Source: Paragonimus skrjabini miyazakii (taxonomy: Eukaryota > Platyhelminthes > Trematoda > Plagiorchiida > Troglotrematidae). Taken from it: a stretch of 64,000 bases of DNA. A program made the translations under genes and the position numbers. How positions within the stretch are numbered: position 1 is the stretch's first letter; each line of letters begins with the position of its first letter. Where the stretch lies: positions 1 to 64,000 of the forward strand of contig JTDE01002484.1 of assembly GCA_014338405.1 (NCBI GenBank), given 5' to 3'. The notes beneath the pieces are model-generated. The model did no database searches. It was given only the letters and a program-made list of their open reading frames with translations, and was not told where the DNA came from. Below are positions 34,711 to 47,949 of the stretch, one piece after another.

Positions 34711-37528
34711 GTTATATTATTCACTGGTATGATAGCGAACTTTCATCTAGTCGCTCCGGCACCGACTTCCTCATATCAGAGTAATCAGAAGCATCACTGG
34801 TCGCTAAGTTGTTTCAATATGCTAGATTTGTCCGTCAGTTTCCTACCTGTCCTAACTCATTTTATGTGGACTTTGTTTATACTTTCTTCAGGTTGATCAT
34901 CTGCGAACAAGAAGCCCATACAACGTGGTTCATCGGCGATTTGTTTCTGCGACTACACTCTTCATGAGTTCCGCGCAATTAATTGTGCACTATTTTTGCA
35001 TTTGATTTCTCTCTCTCGTGTAATCGTTTTTTCTTTCCACTGTACTGTGGTTATGTGTGACAGTTTTATCAACTTAGGCCCGTATGTAATTTGTGCATCC
35101 CAAATAATTTTTAAATACATTTAGGCTGATACGTGTTTTCCGGTTGTTTTTTTGTGTATTCACGCACTCGTGAACTCCTTTCCAACCTAATATGCACATA
35201 CTGATGGTAGTTCTGAGTGAAGAAACTTGAAGTCACATGCTGTTTTTGCATTGATCGTTCGAAGGTATGGATTATGAATGATTCCATTGATTGAACCTGA
35301 CCAGTCATGTTGTTAAATTTCTTCACGTTATTCAGTAACGTCCGTTTTCATATCACCAGGCTGAGGAAACGGTGTTCCGTTTTGTCGTAGCCTGTTTATT
35401 TTCTTAGGCTTTGGGCAATCGAATAGATCGAGCTATGTCCTCAATTGCTCACCGGTATGTCCAATTTTGACCACCAACTATTCAGGATACTATTCAATCA
35501 TTGGAAAGCATTGGTGAGCAATCCCTTCTGTCCGATGACGCTCGAATGGGTTCTCTTTTTTTATTATCGGCTTCGTTTGTTAAGATCAACCGTAACGATA
35601 GACATAATACTCATATTTTTCTCAGAACTGGGAGTGTGTATGTATATGGAAGAGAGTTAAAAGGATGACTTTTGTTCGGTCAAAAACCCCTCATACAGTT
35701 TTGAACATTCACTTGTGTTGTCTTCCGTAGTTTATTTGAATTGTCATGCACGTCCGTTGTCAAGGTCTTAGACGACTTGGAACCCATCTAGTCATAGATA
35801 CCTCTAACACTGTGTACAAACTATGATTCAACTTCTGCTCCATCCAGTGAGATAAAATGTTGCTTGAGTCTTCGTCGGATGATCGTCTATCTTTGCACAT
35901 AATTTATTTGCCTATTGGGTGAACAAACTCTGTGACTGTATTTAAAGTGCCAACACGTGCGTAGCGCTCATCTACTGATACAAATTTACACAGCAAGCAG
36001 GTCTTTGGTAAACTTATTGCCGTATCGACTTCCAATTTCTCACGTGTTCTTATTTTACTTCCTTGAAACTGTGGGTCGTAAGATTCTTAGTCAACAGTTT
36101 GTTAGTTTATCCGGTTGGACCAACAATTCGTTCTGCTTTTGGAAACAAAGATTGCACATTTTCAGTCACGCGTCACCTATTGCCCCGAAAGTGTTTTGTG
36201 TGCTTGTCAAATAAACAGTTGCAGTTATGTCCGCTTGTATGTTGGTTTTGCGTGTGTGTTGTTCGATTTCATTTGCTTCCGAGGTCTAATGAGTTACTAA
36301 AGAGTTCTTTCAGAGTTGGCTGATATTTCTACAGGTTAATCGGGGTCAACCGATCGAACACCGACTATCTCATATTGACTAACAGAAGCACTGGTTGCGG
36401 TTTTCCCCTAATGTGGATCACTTGCTCAGTGAACTTCATCCCCCAGAATTTGATGTTGTAGTTAGAGTTTGCGCGCAACGCCTGTATGAAGGGATAGCTG
36501 GTATTTTCATTTGTGTGATCGCCAAGCTTATTCAACATGTTTTGCCTGGGTACTTCTGGTGGCGTTGGATTTCGGTCTTATTGGTGTGATTTTAGTTGCG
36601 TTGCATACAGTTTCATGGTGGGTGTGTTTGCTCTTGGATGTAATTGTGTTCCTTCATAGGAATGCTTGCTCGTGGATGGTAGGTTTATTTTTATGGATGT
36701 ACTTGAACAGCAAAGCCGTCACCCTAGCAGATAACTATAAATGCGAGACGGTTCTGCTCAATTCTTTAAATATTACAGCTAGACGTAAGGTTGGATAGTT
36801 TTATGAAAACATCTGAGCACTAGGCCAAATAAATAGTCCGCATTTCTGTCTGTTCGTTCCTAACCCGAACTTAACATAGGGTATGCTGCGGTTAAGTGGA
36901 TTATTTCAGAAATGAGTGGAACTCTCGTGACGTTTTAGCGTAAAACCCTTGGAGGTACGACTGGATTGGAATGCTGTTAACGAAGTCGTTTGCTTAAGCT
37001 TGGACACCTGTAATCATCTGGTGAGTGAAGACTGTTTGTGTTGTATTCAGTCAGTTTGTTTCCAGCCTTCACATTGCACGATTAAGACCGTTCACATCCA
37101 GTCATGAGCCGCAGCAAAAAACCAGGTTCCAACGGGTGACTGTGATTAGTACTCTGTTGTCGTCACTACAGGGTTATTACGAGCTCGCTGCTTCACTTGC
37201 CTTGGTTGCCTAACCTAATGAAGTGGTGGCTCTTCCTCATCTTCTTGCTTCAAAATACTGTTCATGATCGATTAGTGGACAGAATGCAGTCTATTTTACG
37301 ATGCTTTTATTTTGAGAACACTGGATTATGTTGAGTTGCATTTTCCACGCATTGCTTAGGATAGGGGTGAACAATTTCCTTCATTCATGTGCTTCACAGA
37401 GCTATTTTATCTTTCTTGTTTCCAGTTTATTATGACTATCTTTTCGTTTAGTCACTATATTAACCGTACGAACACAAAAAACATTTCGCACTTTGTCCTT
37501 ATTACAGAGACGACAACATAAATGACCC

Positions 37529-37960
37529 TCATCATCATCATCATAACAGTCATGAGCCTGACCAAAAGGTACTATGGCTTGGGCTGCCGTTCACCTCAAC
37601 AGTGACGTGGAATATTCTAGAAGAAAACGTTACTAAGAAGGTTGAAAATTATTAAAGCAAGACTAAGCGGAAGAACTAGAAATGGTATGGATACAGGCAC
37701 GCCATTGACTGCGACACATCGCCATCTCGGATAGCGTCTCTAACCAGCGGTTTGAGTGATCACGAGGGCCCCATCCAGGCAGGCGACACCTACCTACTTT
37801 GCTCAATGGAGCAGTTAAGGTCTTCATATTTTGTGACCACGTTGTTGCTTGACCACCACGTGGTTTGACCCGACTGTTGGTGGCTTCAGTATATAACGTC
37901 CGGTACGGTAAACGATTAGATGACATACGGAGTACGTGACCCAACCATCGCAAGCTGTGT
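37529..37960 (-). mobile_element. RTE-like LINE 3' end, minus strand
   Basis: A 96-codon minus ORF starts at 37953: RWLGHVLRMSSNRLPYRTLY..., RGGQATTWSQNMKTLT, VGRCRLPGWGPRDHSNRWLE, and ends CRSQWRACIHT. This is the characteristic C-terminus of fluke RTE-type LINEs, here free of internal stops. The 3' end runs into a (CAT)n tract at 37529-37544. The 5' end is truncated near 37960. Confidence 0.85.
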
Positions 37961-38621
37961 ACCGTGATTACAAATTACTTGTAGTGTGTCGTTATTACAT
38001 CCAGTCTGTATCAGCTGTCTTCTAGCCTGCACTCCGCTTGCTGTTGACGCTCAGCAAGTTAGAGGAGTGAACTCTTTGAAATGACATGAAAACCGGTAAT
38101 GCAGCTAAAACCCTGTAGAACCCACTCAGCAGACCTTTTCAATACAAGCGACTTCCGCTATACGTGACCAAAGCGCGGCCGAGGTAACTATCAAGTAAAA
38201 ACGCAAATGAACCTACATGACTCATATCAAAGTGCACGCTCTCTCGAAATCTTTTCCCCGTACATGTAATCATACCTATGAACTGTTCCGGGGGCGGTTG
38301 GCCGACCGTACCTATGTGGTATGTGTGTGCGTGCCCACTATATATCGGATGTCACCACCCTGCAATCATTCACTGACTAACTTACCTAATTAATAATGTT
38401 ACTGTGTAAAAATCATCGTGTCTGTCACATTACTTCACCTTGAACACCGTTTGATGACTCAGACAGTTCGGTTTGTGGGGCGACTTGAAGGATGTTTTTT
38501 GTGCGGTTAGATAGTTTGGAAATCGAAGTGTGGTTCAGGCGAACGTTCAGCAGTATTTTCTTTTAACTTCTCTGTTACATCGTAGGGTCTTGTTTATCTG
38601 ATCTAAATTCATTATTTTCAG

Positions 38622-38684
38622 CTTGCTTCGGGCGCACTTAAATTTCTCTGCGAGGAGTTAATAGACAGTTTTCAGTTACACTAG
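38622..38684 (+). CDS. POLR3C: Candidate POLR3C terminal exon (b)
   Basis: A strong acceptor (CATTATTTTCAG) opens LASGALKFLCEELIDSFQLH and a TAG stop. LIDSF can be set against human LLESY. It needs the alternative exon 14 donor at 29837 (phase 0) and would imply an 8.8-kb last intron containing an RTE tail. No AATAAA is close behind. Weaker than a family match; listed so both options can be tested. Confidence 0.3.
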   Translation, partial: LASGALKFLCEELIDSFQLH

Positions 38685-40060
38685 AACGTTAGCCCAACTA
38701 TTATCAGATTACTTCGCTTAACATGACGATCTGGTTTATTTGGCCAACATTACCCGACCCGATGCAGTCAATTTATGTGACGTTAATTTTATTTAAGACC
38801 ACGGTTATCTTGGATTTATTGCACTGTTGACATGTTGACTAGAATAAGAAAAACACATTCTGTTCATCAGTGTTAGATAGTTTTCTTCACATGGAATAGC
38901 TCTACAATGTATCTTTCGTACTGACTGAGCTGTTCACTTGTACATACAGTGGAATTTGTCGAGAATGAGTTTAACTATTTCGGTAAGCGGAGTGGATATC
39001 GATTGACTAATGTCTAACACTGGCAACGATGCAGCACATAACGTTTATTGGATTAGCGTGTCAAGGTTTCGACAAATCTGCTCGATAGGCACAGTACTTC
39101 TTTACGGCAGCTTGATCATCACAAATTTTTAGGCGCAGCATGTATGCTGTCTTGCGTAAAATTTATTTTACAATTTTCAGCTGAAACCAATCTAAGTAGC
39201 CAGAAGTGCTGACAAAACGTGTGGCAAAGATGGGTAGTAGTTGTTGCAATTTTCTTCTGAACGGTTCGCAATGTCTTCGCCTTACTTTAAATTGTTCGGA
39301 AGTCACCTACATGGCCTAGCCTTGTTTTACATGGTGTCAACCGGTCGGGGAGTTTTTGTATGTATTTAAATGAAGACCTTTAGCTCCATTCTCCTCTACT
39401 TTAGCTACATTTTATTCTTCTGACTTATCCGTTAATCGTGTGGAGAGAAAACGTTCTATTTTTCAGAACACTTTGACAGGACTATTGAAAAAACGATATC
39501 TAGGTATATTTGCACCTTTCTTGATTTGATTTCCAGTACTTCCTATCATTATTTAAGAACGATTGCCAGCATTCGTTTTCTATCCCAATGTTTTCACTTT
39601 TTTCAAAGTTTACTTCGTGATTTTTCAACGATGCAGTACGGTAACCTTTATTCATTTTTGACACAATCAGTTGTTCTGTTTTTATCTGAGAAGCATGTTG
39701 TTCCTTCGTACGGGCACTTTACAAAGAATGAAACTCCTGGCAAGTGGTGAAAGATGCTTTCTGTTTAATCGTTTTTCTCTCATCCAGGTTAATTTGTGTG
39801 CTGTAAACAGAGGCGCTGATTGAGCCATCTCCATTTTGAATTTTGTCAGTAGCGCCTAGTTCGATCACCAGCTTTTATCTCTTCGTCGGTACTAGAGTGT
39901 CTTTCCTACTGCTGAGCGCTAATCACTGCGAAACTGTAATCTATCGATTCCGTCAGAAATAAGCAATTGCTTAGGTGTTTATGTGTGCGAAGTCTGTGAT
40001 CACATACGAGTCCTGTTGGGCCCCCCTGTTCTTTTAATTATGCATTACGTGCATTAAGTT

Positions 40061-40235
40061 TACTGACTAGTAGGTAGGGAATTTTAATTTATGTGATTTG
40101 AACATCCCTTACAGTTGATTAGAGCCGTCCCATTCATATAGAATTTTCTGTCAGCCGCTTTCGAAAAGAGACACGAGGCTCTTGCTTTCCTCTTGTTAAA
40201 GCTCGTCAATAAGGTTGTTATCCTGTAACGTTGAA
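40061..40235 (-). mobile_element. SINE fragment, minus orientation
   Basis: GACTAGTAGGTAGGGAATTT starts the copy at the family's 3' end. CAGCCGCTTTCGAAAAGAGA and AAGCTCGTCAATAAGG follow in the same order as in the 60-kb copy. Diverged, and lacking the tRNA head. Confidence 0.65.
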
Positions 40236-41199
40236 TGTACCAGCCGTATTTGTGTGAGATAGATAATGTTTGGAGGACCGTTTTTTTTACCGAGATAGAA
40301 TAGGGAAACATCCACTTACTGCGAAGAAAATTGCTTGTATGGATAGAAATGCAGCAATCATAATGAGTGTACGCATTCTTTCTTGTGATACTGACTGGTT
40401 TGGCTTATTCTTCTATCCGCTTACACTCTACTAGCCATACATTCTCTCATTGCTACGACAACTCCCCACATTCCCACTTGTTTTCCCAGTTGATTAGCAC
40501 GTTCTACAAGGTACATTCAAACAGTATACTTCTGTTGGAATTGTTTAGATTTTCCAGGCTAGAAAATGTTAGCAATGCTTGTTTACATCTGATTCTGTTT
40601 TGAACAGAGCATAGAGTAAACGAAAAATACCTACAACAAAGAGTGTTGTTTGAGAAATGGTAAGGATTACAGAAGCGTGGGTCTTGATTAGGTGAGACAA
40701 ATAGAGTGTAGATAACTATGAACAGTAGACGTGACCATCATGCTTGAAACAAGCTCAGTTCAACTGGAAATATGAACACTTGTACTAGCTTTTGAGGTTG
40801 TAGGCTACTTCAACTTGTCCTGATGGCTACTCCCTTTGGAGACTCGAACTGGTTTCAAGTTTCAGCTTGATGAGGCTGTTGCAGCATATTCAGGCTGGTG
40901 TGATTCATAGTGAACATACCTCAACGCTGAAAGATACTTGTTTTCATTTCAGCTGATCCTTCGATGTCGCAGGTTCAACTAGCAACCTCGAAGGGGATGA
41001 TTTGAGCTTAGTGTAATCGTGTCTGTTTGGGGACATGACGGCAGATGCAACATTTTCCAGTTCGAAATTAGGTTGTCTCTGACTTGTCCATAGTGCATAG
41101 AGAATTTATCCGGTCTAGCCAATTTTTCTGAATAAGAAATTGACTGATGCTTTACAACGTGTCTTTCAACTCTACTATGGATATTTTTAATAAGGAGTA

Positions 41200-42100
41200 G
41201 CCGATGTACTTAAACAATTAACCCATAGTCAGTGCATACCAGTGGGCTAGAACCTAACCGAAAGCTCACTGGCTGGAGTACTCCAAACAACCCGGTAATC
41301 ATTCCGAGATTCACGTTAGCTTTCTTCGCCAGCAATACTAAAGTACTCTGGAACGGTCCTGCCTTGGTCTCGTTCGCGGACGGCGGTAGCCAGCTTATCG
41401 CTTCTTAATAACTCTCCAGCGTGCCATAAATGTCCAGTATACATTGCTCTTCATCGAGAGACGCTAAACGGAAGCCTGTGCGTTGTGGTCCGGTGATACC
41501 AGGTTTCAAACTCCCTAATAGTGGCGTCCATCATTCGTCGCAATTTCTTATTAGCAACGTTCAGTAGTGCGAACAACTTAACATCTGCTGCAGTTCAGGA
41601 ACGAATACTTGGTACTACAAAGGGCTCATAATGGAACCCTGAGGCGTCGAAAGCCAGCCGAATAATACACCATTAAAAATTGTACTATGCCATCTGTCTG
41701 TGAGATACTCAGTGGGCCATATAAGTTATGGGTCATTAACAGTGCACGGCGGGAGATTCATGCTTAGAGTTGTACGGTTGAACCCATCGAAGACTGGAGA
41801 ACTCCGCAGGAATGACGTCTGTCGTATCTCCATCAACTGGTTTTTGTTTGTTGCTCTCTTATTTCAAGCAAATTACTTGGTGTTATGCTGTCCGCTAACG
41901 AATTCATACCAGTGAAGATTAGAAAAGAACCGATAAAAGGCCGGTTGCGAATTACGACGAAAAGAGTGGAAATTGATTAGCGAATACAGTATCATCTAAG
42001 CTGGTTCATTCATGAATTTGAACACTTCGCAACTATCCACAGCGTCACCCTGACGAATACCGCATTGAGGTTGTCGTGCATAACAAACTCGATTCGTTTT
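41200..42100 (-). mobile_element. Possible decayed LINE, minus strand
   Basis: Two minus-strand segments look like the RT box normally read as RQGDPLSP or PQGSVLSPLLF: PQCGIRQGDA (about 42060) and TPQGSIMSPL (about 41650). Both being the same box, they cannot belong to one simple copy. The intervening sequence is full of stops. Confidence 0.28.
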
Positions 42101-42467
42101 CATAGGCAAATCCCACGGATGATGATTCCGGGTAAACTGACCGCTTAATTAATTGTTCTGTAGCTCTCCTCATCTCTGAAACACCGTTTTCACCAATTGG
42201 ACTACTTTTTCATTGAGTTAGAACGATCTTTTTCTCTTCTATTAACGTAATCCAATGTGAGAAGTGTTACGGTGTAGCTCTTCTTCAGATGTTGATTATT
42301 TGTTCAATTCTTCGTGCTCCGTGACTCTGTCTATTCATCACGTGTTTTGGATGCATTGGTAATTCAACTATCGCATTGTCTCAGACAGCCAGAATTCTGA
42401 CATGTTCTGTTTCGTCGTTGAGCGTACTCGCTGTTTTGATTTGACTTGTCTAAATAAATGGATGCTG

Positions 42468-42469
<2 letters not shown>

Positions 42470-42505
<36 letters not shown>
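42470..42505 (+). repeat. (AT)n microsatellite
   Basis: Eighteen AT units, uninterrupted. Confidence 0.95.
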
Positions 42506-42509
<4 letters not shown>

Positions 42510-45500
42510 CTTAGCTTGCGATGTTAATATGTTAACATTTAGGTAGAAATTTGAACACTAGAAGTATATAGCGATTGTAGTGAATCCCGATCCTAATCAA
42601 AAGCTAGCTGTGCTGTAAGCCATTGAATTGCTGATTTGTCTAATCATTCTGTCTTCATGGCTGAATACTGCATTTTATATTTTGTGCTAAGAGCCAACAT
42701 AACAGTACTATAAGTGTACAACTAGCTGTTATCGCTAAGTCTCAGCAATGTGTGGGTGAATTGTGTATGAGAATCAGAACAAGTCAAATAGACCTTCAAA
42801 CTTCACAACTATGGGAAAGTGGACAGCTACGTAGTTGACGGTTGTATGCGTACAGTATCTCTTAATTCAGACGTGTATTTACACATGCAGTAGTTCCAGA
42901 GTTATGTTAATCAACTTTAAGTCTGGATTCGACTGTTGAGTGCACATTCATGTGCTTATTGTTCTGTTTTATTTGGGATATTAGAAAGTAATTAAAACGT
43001 CGCATCGATGAGCGTGATTGGTCAAATAATCAGCTCACCTTCCAGTGTAATTGTCTTGTCATCTTGAGAAAGTTTATCTATCAGTAAGGTCAGTATACCT
43101 TAATATCTTATTTGAAAAATATGAAATACTAAAGCCCGCTGATCTTGTCCGTTTGAACCCCTAGGCGTTACTTGTTGTTTGAGAGACTTTCGATGGGAAG
43201 ATTACCTCAATTTTAAGGTTATCCATTAAACTGCTTCACCTAACGGAAGTATCATACTGACCTCAATCAACAAAGTGTCACCGAACTAATTTACATAAAG
43301 TTATTGCGGACGTGTGCTCGCTTTGAGATAGTCTTCCTCGCTCGTGCACCCGTGCAATTCAGTTTTAGCAGCAAATGAATTGTTTCTCACAGTGGAAAAA
43401 GATTCACGATTTATTAACAAAAATAATAGTAAATAAGTTTCTTTTTGGTACGATTGTTTGTAGTTTGGTCTACCTCAACCAGAGCCTCACTTACCAGTCA
43501 GTTATTTTCCGTAAGTTGGGCTGATATTGTTTGAGAAAGCTCGCGGTTCCCTGACTGACACTCAAATAAAGACCGAGATTTTGGAGGTAAACGTAAGGCA
43601 GGTGTGTATGCAATTCTGGACACTAAAGGTTCGTATATCGGTCGATCTGTCAGAAGAGCGTCGCACTTACATTGTTTAACTCTCATTCCGGTTGTTCAAG
43701 CTAAGCGTAATGGATGCTAACTAGTTGTGCGTAGGAGATATCAGAGCCGTGGACACACCTGAGGCAATTCACACTTGCGAAACATTTTAACCAAATGAGT
43801 TTGTCGGCGGTTTTCCGTTGAGGCACACGTGATAGTTGAATAATCCGTAGGGACAAAAATGTAAGAAAAGTTGCGATAATTTCAAATGCTATTGGCTGTC
43901 TGCTGCTCAGATGATTAAGCTACCATAAAATTTATTACACAGTCATGCCACTCGTATTTGTCACTGATGGATGTGAGTTTTGTGATGAAGACCAATGAAA
44001 AACGTGGCACAAATCGATTTGTAAATCATAATTCGCAGGCTAGTATGCTATTATCCTAGTTATACTGTACGCCTATTGCGTAAAATACATGTTTTCGCAG
44101 CAGGCCACTTCAGGCCAGAATAAATGTCATCATGCTCGAAGCCAGCGTCGTTTGGTATCGGCGCATGCTGTGGTCCATTGAAGCGTACAAACTGACGGCG
44201 ATCCACAATTGCTATGGGGTTAGACTATACAGATCCTTTCAGAAACTAACAAATTGTCCACTGAATTCTGAGTGGGCTACTCGCGAAAACTGATATGGCC
44301 AATCTGAAAGTTACTAAAGCATAGAATCGGTTCTATTGTGATGAACATTTTAGTGAAACAAAGTGATATTGTTAAGTATCTCTATTTTCTCCCCATAAAC
44401 GCCTTTTCGGGGGAATCGATTTCGGACAATCAGTGTAAGAATATTTCAAGTACAGTTCAGAAATAACCTTCGATACTTGAACTACTCGACCTTCAGTCTG
44501 CCACGTACATCCGTTAGTTGATGACCGTTACTACCGTTTTCGGTAGCTATCCTTCTACTTTCTGACTAAATAATTTCTAGTAATCACTGTGAACCGTGTA
44601 TCTCATGTCTTTAATCCTTTTACACATCTCCGATCGGAACAAATGTATTTTGCATTCACGTTTTAATTTGACCTGGGAGTGATCGACGTGTTTAGTTTCG
44701 CCAGCCATTTTGACAATGTTTACAGTTTCGTTTATTCCAAGGCAGAAAATTCGGGTTCTGTCAAACGCCATTTTATTCCGTGGTTAACCAAGCGTATTTT
44801 TGGGACGTTTACAACAGTTTTATTGTTTTGCTTCGGTGAAACAAACGAGCCACATGAGAAAAGTGATCAACTATAAAGAAGTGCCAATATTTAGGCGTCA
44901 ACAAGAGTGCTTCGTCTCCATGTCGTTTTCCGTTTTTTTGGACATTTCTTACACAAAGGTCGTGATGTTGATCTGCTTGGTTTGGCATCCGGACAACAAT
45001 TGGTTAGTTATGATCATGGGCATGCAGGAAACATTGTTGACCCGGTCCCTCTTGTTTTGTCACCATTATTCAAGTGTTATTCTTTCCATCGCCGATGTGG
45101 CTTTAGTTTGGATTTGGGTTTCTTAAAACAGTTCATGTCAACGTTGGGGTCAGATGATCGCGCGCGATCACCCAATCCGTGACACATTCTGCTCATCTTC
45201 CACTGACGCAGCTCGAATAACGCTATCTACCGTCTATCTTGTTTAGGTTACTGATTACAAAGAAGTCCTTTCTGCCAGCTGTTCAATTACAATCTTTCCT
45301 GGAAGGTCACTTCCAAGTTTTTATTTTATTTTTTATAATTGAAGTTTATCGAAACAACTGATCAAACCAGACTTCTTCGCAGAATGTTCGTTTTATAAAG
45401 TAGTTTACGAAGTTCCAGTGTAGTCGAAATTGTAGTAATGAGGAAATATGGAAGAACGTGTCGTGAAAATCTGTATGTCAGTAGGATTCGTACGGGCAAC

Positions 45501-47900
45501 AGGAATCGCATGAACATGAATTGCAGGTTCTCCACCATTTAAGTTACGAATCCTTGTAAACTGAGAAATTTCACATTCAGTTTCGGTTGCCGACCTATCC
45601 TTATGAGTCTCGTGGAATTCACCAGGCAATCAGGGGACAGAGTGTCCTGATTGGTTTAGTTTCGGTCCGCTTTTTACGATCCATGTTTTCAATGTCGACA
45701 GAACGTTAAGTCCATCGGTTCACTATTATCCCTGGATTCGTTAACGCCTCACTCGTCTGCCTGCCTGAATCGTAAGGACAAATGGCAACTTTATTTATTC
45801 ACCCGATATGATGTCCACCCAAATTTTCCTCTACTTTTCCAACGTCAGGTGTTTACTGCCTTGAGACTGACTAGGTTACGCATGGTCTGTTTGTTGTTAG
45901 GCCGTTGAAATCCAGGTCAAAGCAGTTGCAGTAACCAAGGTTCGAACTGGCAAATCGACTTCATTTTCACTTGGCTACGTAGTCCACATCCGACCACTGA
46001 ATAGATGGCTAGGTGTGCTCCTGCTTAAATGTGACCGACCTTGTAGTTCAGAGGCCTTACGTGATGTATCGTTATGCAACTTCATATGGAACAGCGAGAC
46101 TGGACCTTGACCCTGTATGACGGTTTTCTCACCTCGATACTGATAAGTCCACTTATTTTAGAAAGGATAGTATGTGGAAGTCCGACAAAAGGCAGTCTCT
46201 TGGTTCTCCAGGTTGGGAGTTGAAAGGAAAGTAGAACTTTTCCAAGGGAAAGCGTTTGTTCTGGTACACTGTAACCCACCCCCCTGCCATGCAGTATAGG
46301 CTTTTGAGTCAAAGCTTTACGTTGAGAAACTTGGTCTTTCTCCTTTCTAGGTCTGGGCGCTCTGGGAGTTCCTCAACCCGCATATAGTTATTAGTATTCA
46401 CGACACCAGTAGTTTCATAATCGCATCGGTGATCCCACAATATAAATCGAAGCACTTCATTGGCCAAATGCAGCAGGGTGGATATGTGAAAACGTGACTG
46501 TTGGTCCTTTACCTCTGTCCTGTCCGATTTCACCCGGCGTCCCTTCCGAGATCCATTCCTAGTATTTGGTCTATATCCCACATCAGATACAGCTAATCAT
46601 AGTTATGCTGTCTTGGTGAGTTCTATCTCCTACTATCCAGCCTTCTGTCTCCCTCGTCTCCTACTTAGGTCTGGAATGAGAATTAATGTAGGCGCTTGCA
46701 TCGTTCATGCTCTGAAACAGATAGACCAACAGACCGCTGTTGCACTACGGTGAAACTCGTTGAATATCGTATACGCTGACTCCATATCAAGACAGCATTC
46801 GTATGGAACTAACAGCACTCACACTGTCTACTCGATACTGGGAACTGGTTATACACTTCGGGTGATTCCACGGACGCCGCTACCGGTTTGACTGGAGTAG
46901 GTATAGCCCTCAATACGACGACCGTAGCCAAATGGGTATGTTTAGGTGACAGATTTAGGTTGGTATTAATCCGCTGGGATAATGATGGACAGCTGGTGCA
47001 ACTTTTTGCCAAGCGATAGCTATTTTCAGCCAGCATTAGTTCTAAACATCATGCACGTTATTTTATATTTGGCATTCTCCCTCTCTTTGTCTTCCAAATC
47101 AGACCTACTCTCAGATGTGACAAGTTGGTGTTAGTTGCAAGTGGTGTGGTTGCTTTTAGAACTTTCTCTTTATCATTTGAACACATATTTGGATGCAGAT
47201 CATGCATATGTACGTTGTCTTATTTTAACTTTCGCTAGGCAATGACCCCAATGGCTGGTTATTGAGAGATTGTCCTGGTGATCGAAAAAACAAACTCATG
47301 AATTTGAACTTTGAACATCTCAGTAGCTGCCTAACACGAATCTCAGGTCGTTCATGGGACAGCACAATGACGTCGGCACGGTGGATTGTGCTAAGCGAGA
47401 TATAGATCTCGAAGAATCCTTTAGAATTAAACGTCAGATGGAGCGTCCGTCATGGCAGTTCATATAACATGTTTGACAGTGACATTCGCAAGAAGCTGAA
47501 GCGTAGCTTCATCGGTGAGCAATTTGACAACCCAAAAGACCGCTTTTGTCTTAGAGATCACCGGTAGACTCTTCAAGCTACCAGTGAGGCAGACAGCACA
47601 TTCATCCGTAATAGTTCCAGTAGGTTAGACGTTGGGTGGGACACTATGAGAGCCAGTTTAGGTAGCTTGCTCCTGCTGTGTAACGGCCGTCCACTTACAA
47701 TGTGGTACCATGTTAAGTAGATTTACAAATACCTATCAAAAGAAGGGTTCACAATTACACTTCGCTTCTCGGACACAATAGGGTCGTTCACCAAACGATC
47801 TTGTGCCGGCACATTTCAAAGAGGGTGATGAGACGCCATTGGAGACTAACTCGGTCGTTTCAGTTTGCCTGAACGACGAGGAAGAATTATTTATTAGGGT
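42506..47900. other. Region without recognised genes
   Basis: Short unassigned ORFs only, the longest being 108 codons at 44800-45126. No repeat family was recognised. The right end (from about 47340) may contain the eroded 5' part of the RTE copy that follows. Confidence 0.35.
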
Positions 47901-47949
47901 CATTCGTTAATAGTTCTCTGGTTCAAGAAATTTGGTAGGAGTTCTGGTT

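Larger units (their letters stand above)
29837..37500. other. Region after POLR3C exon 14, no recognised gene
   Basis: Only short ORFs without homology I can name. It contains a TTA microsatellite at 34688 and a short repeated segment (34741-34800 and 36349-36400) sharing ACCGACT...CTCATAT...CAGAAGCA. A direct repeat ATCACGGCGAAG occurs at about 33596 and 33656. It also includes terminal-exon candidate (a) for POLR3C. Confidence 0.4.
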
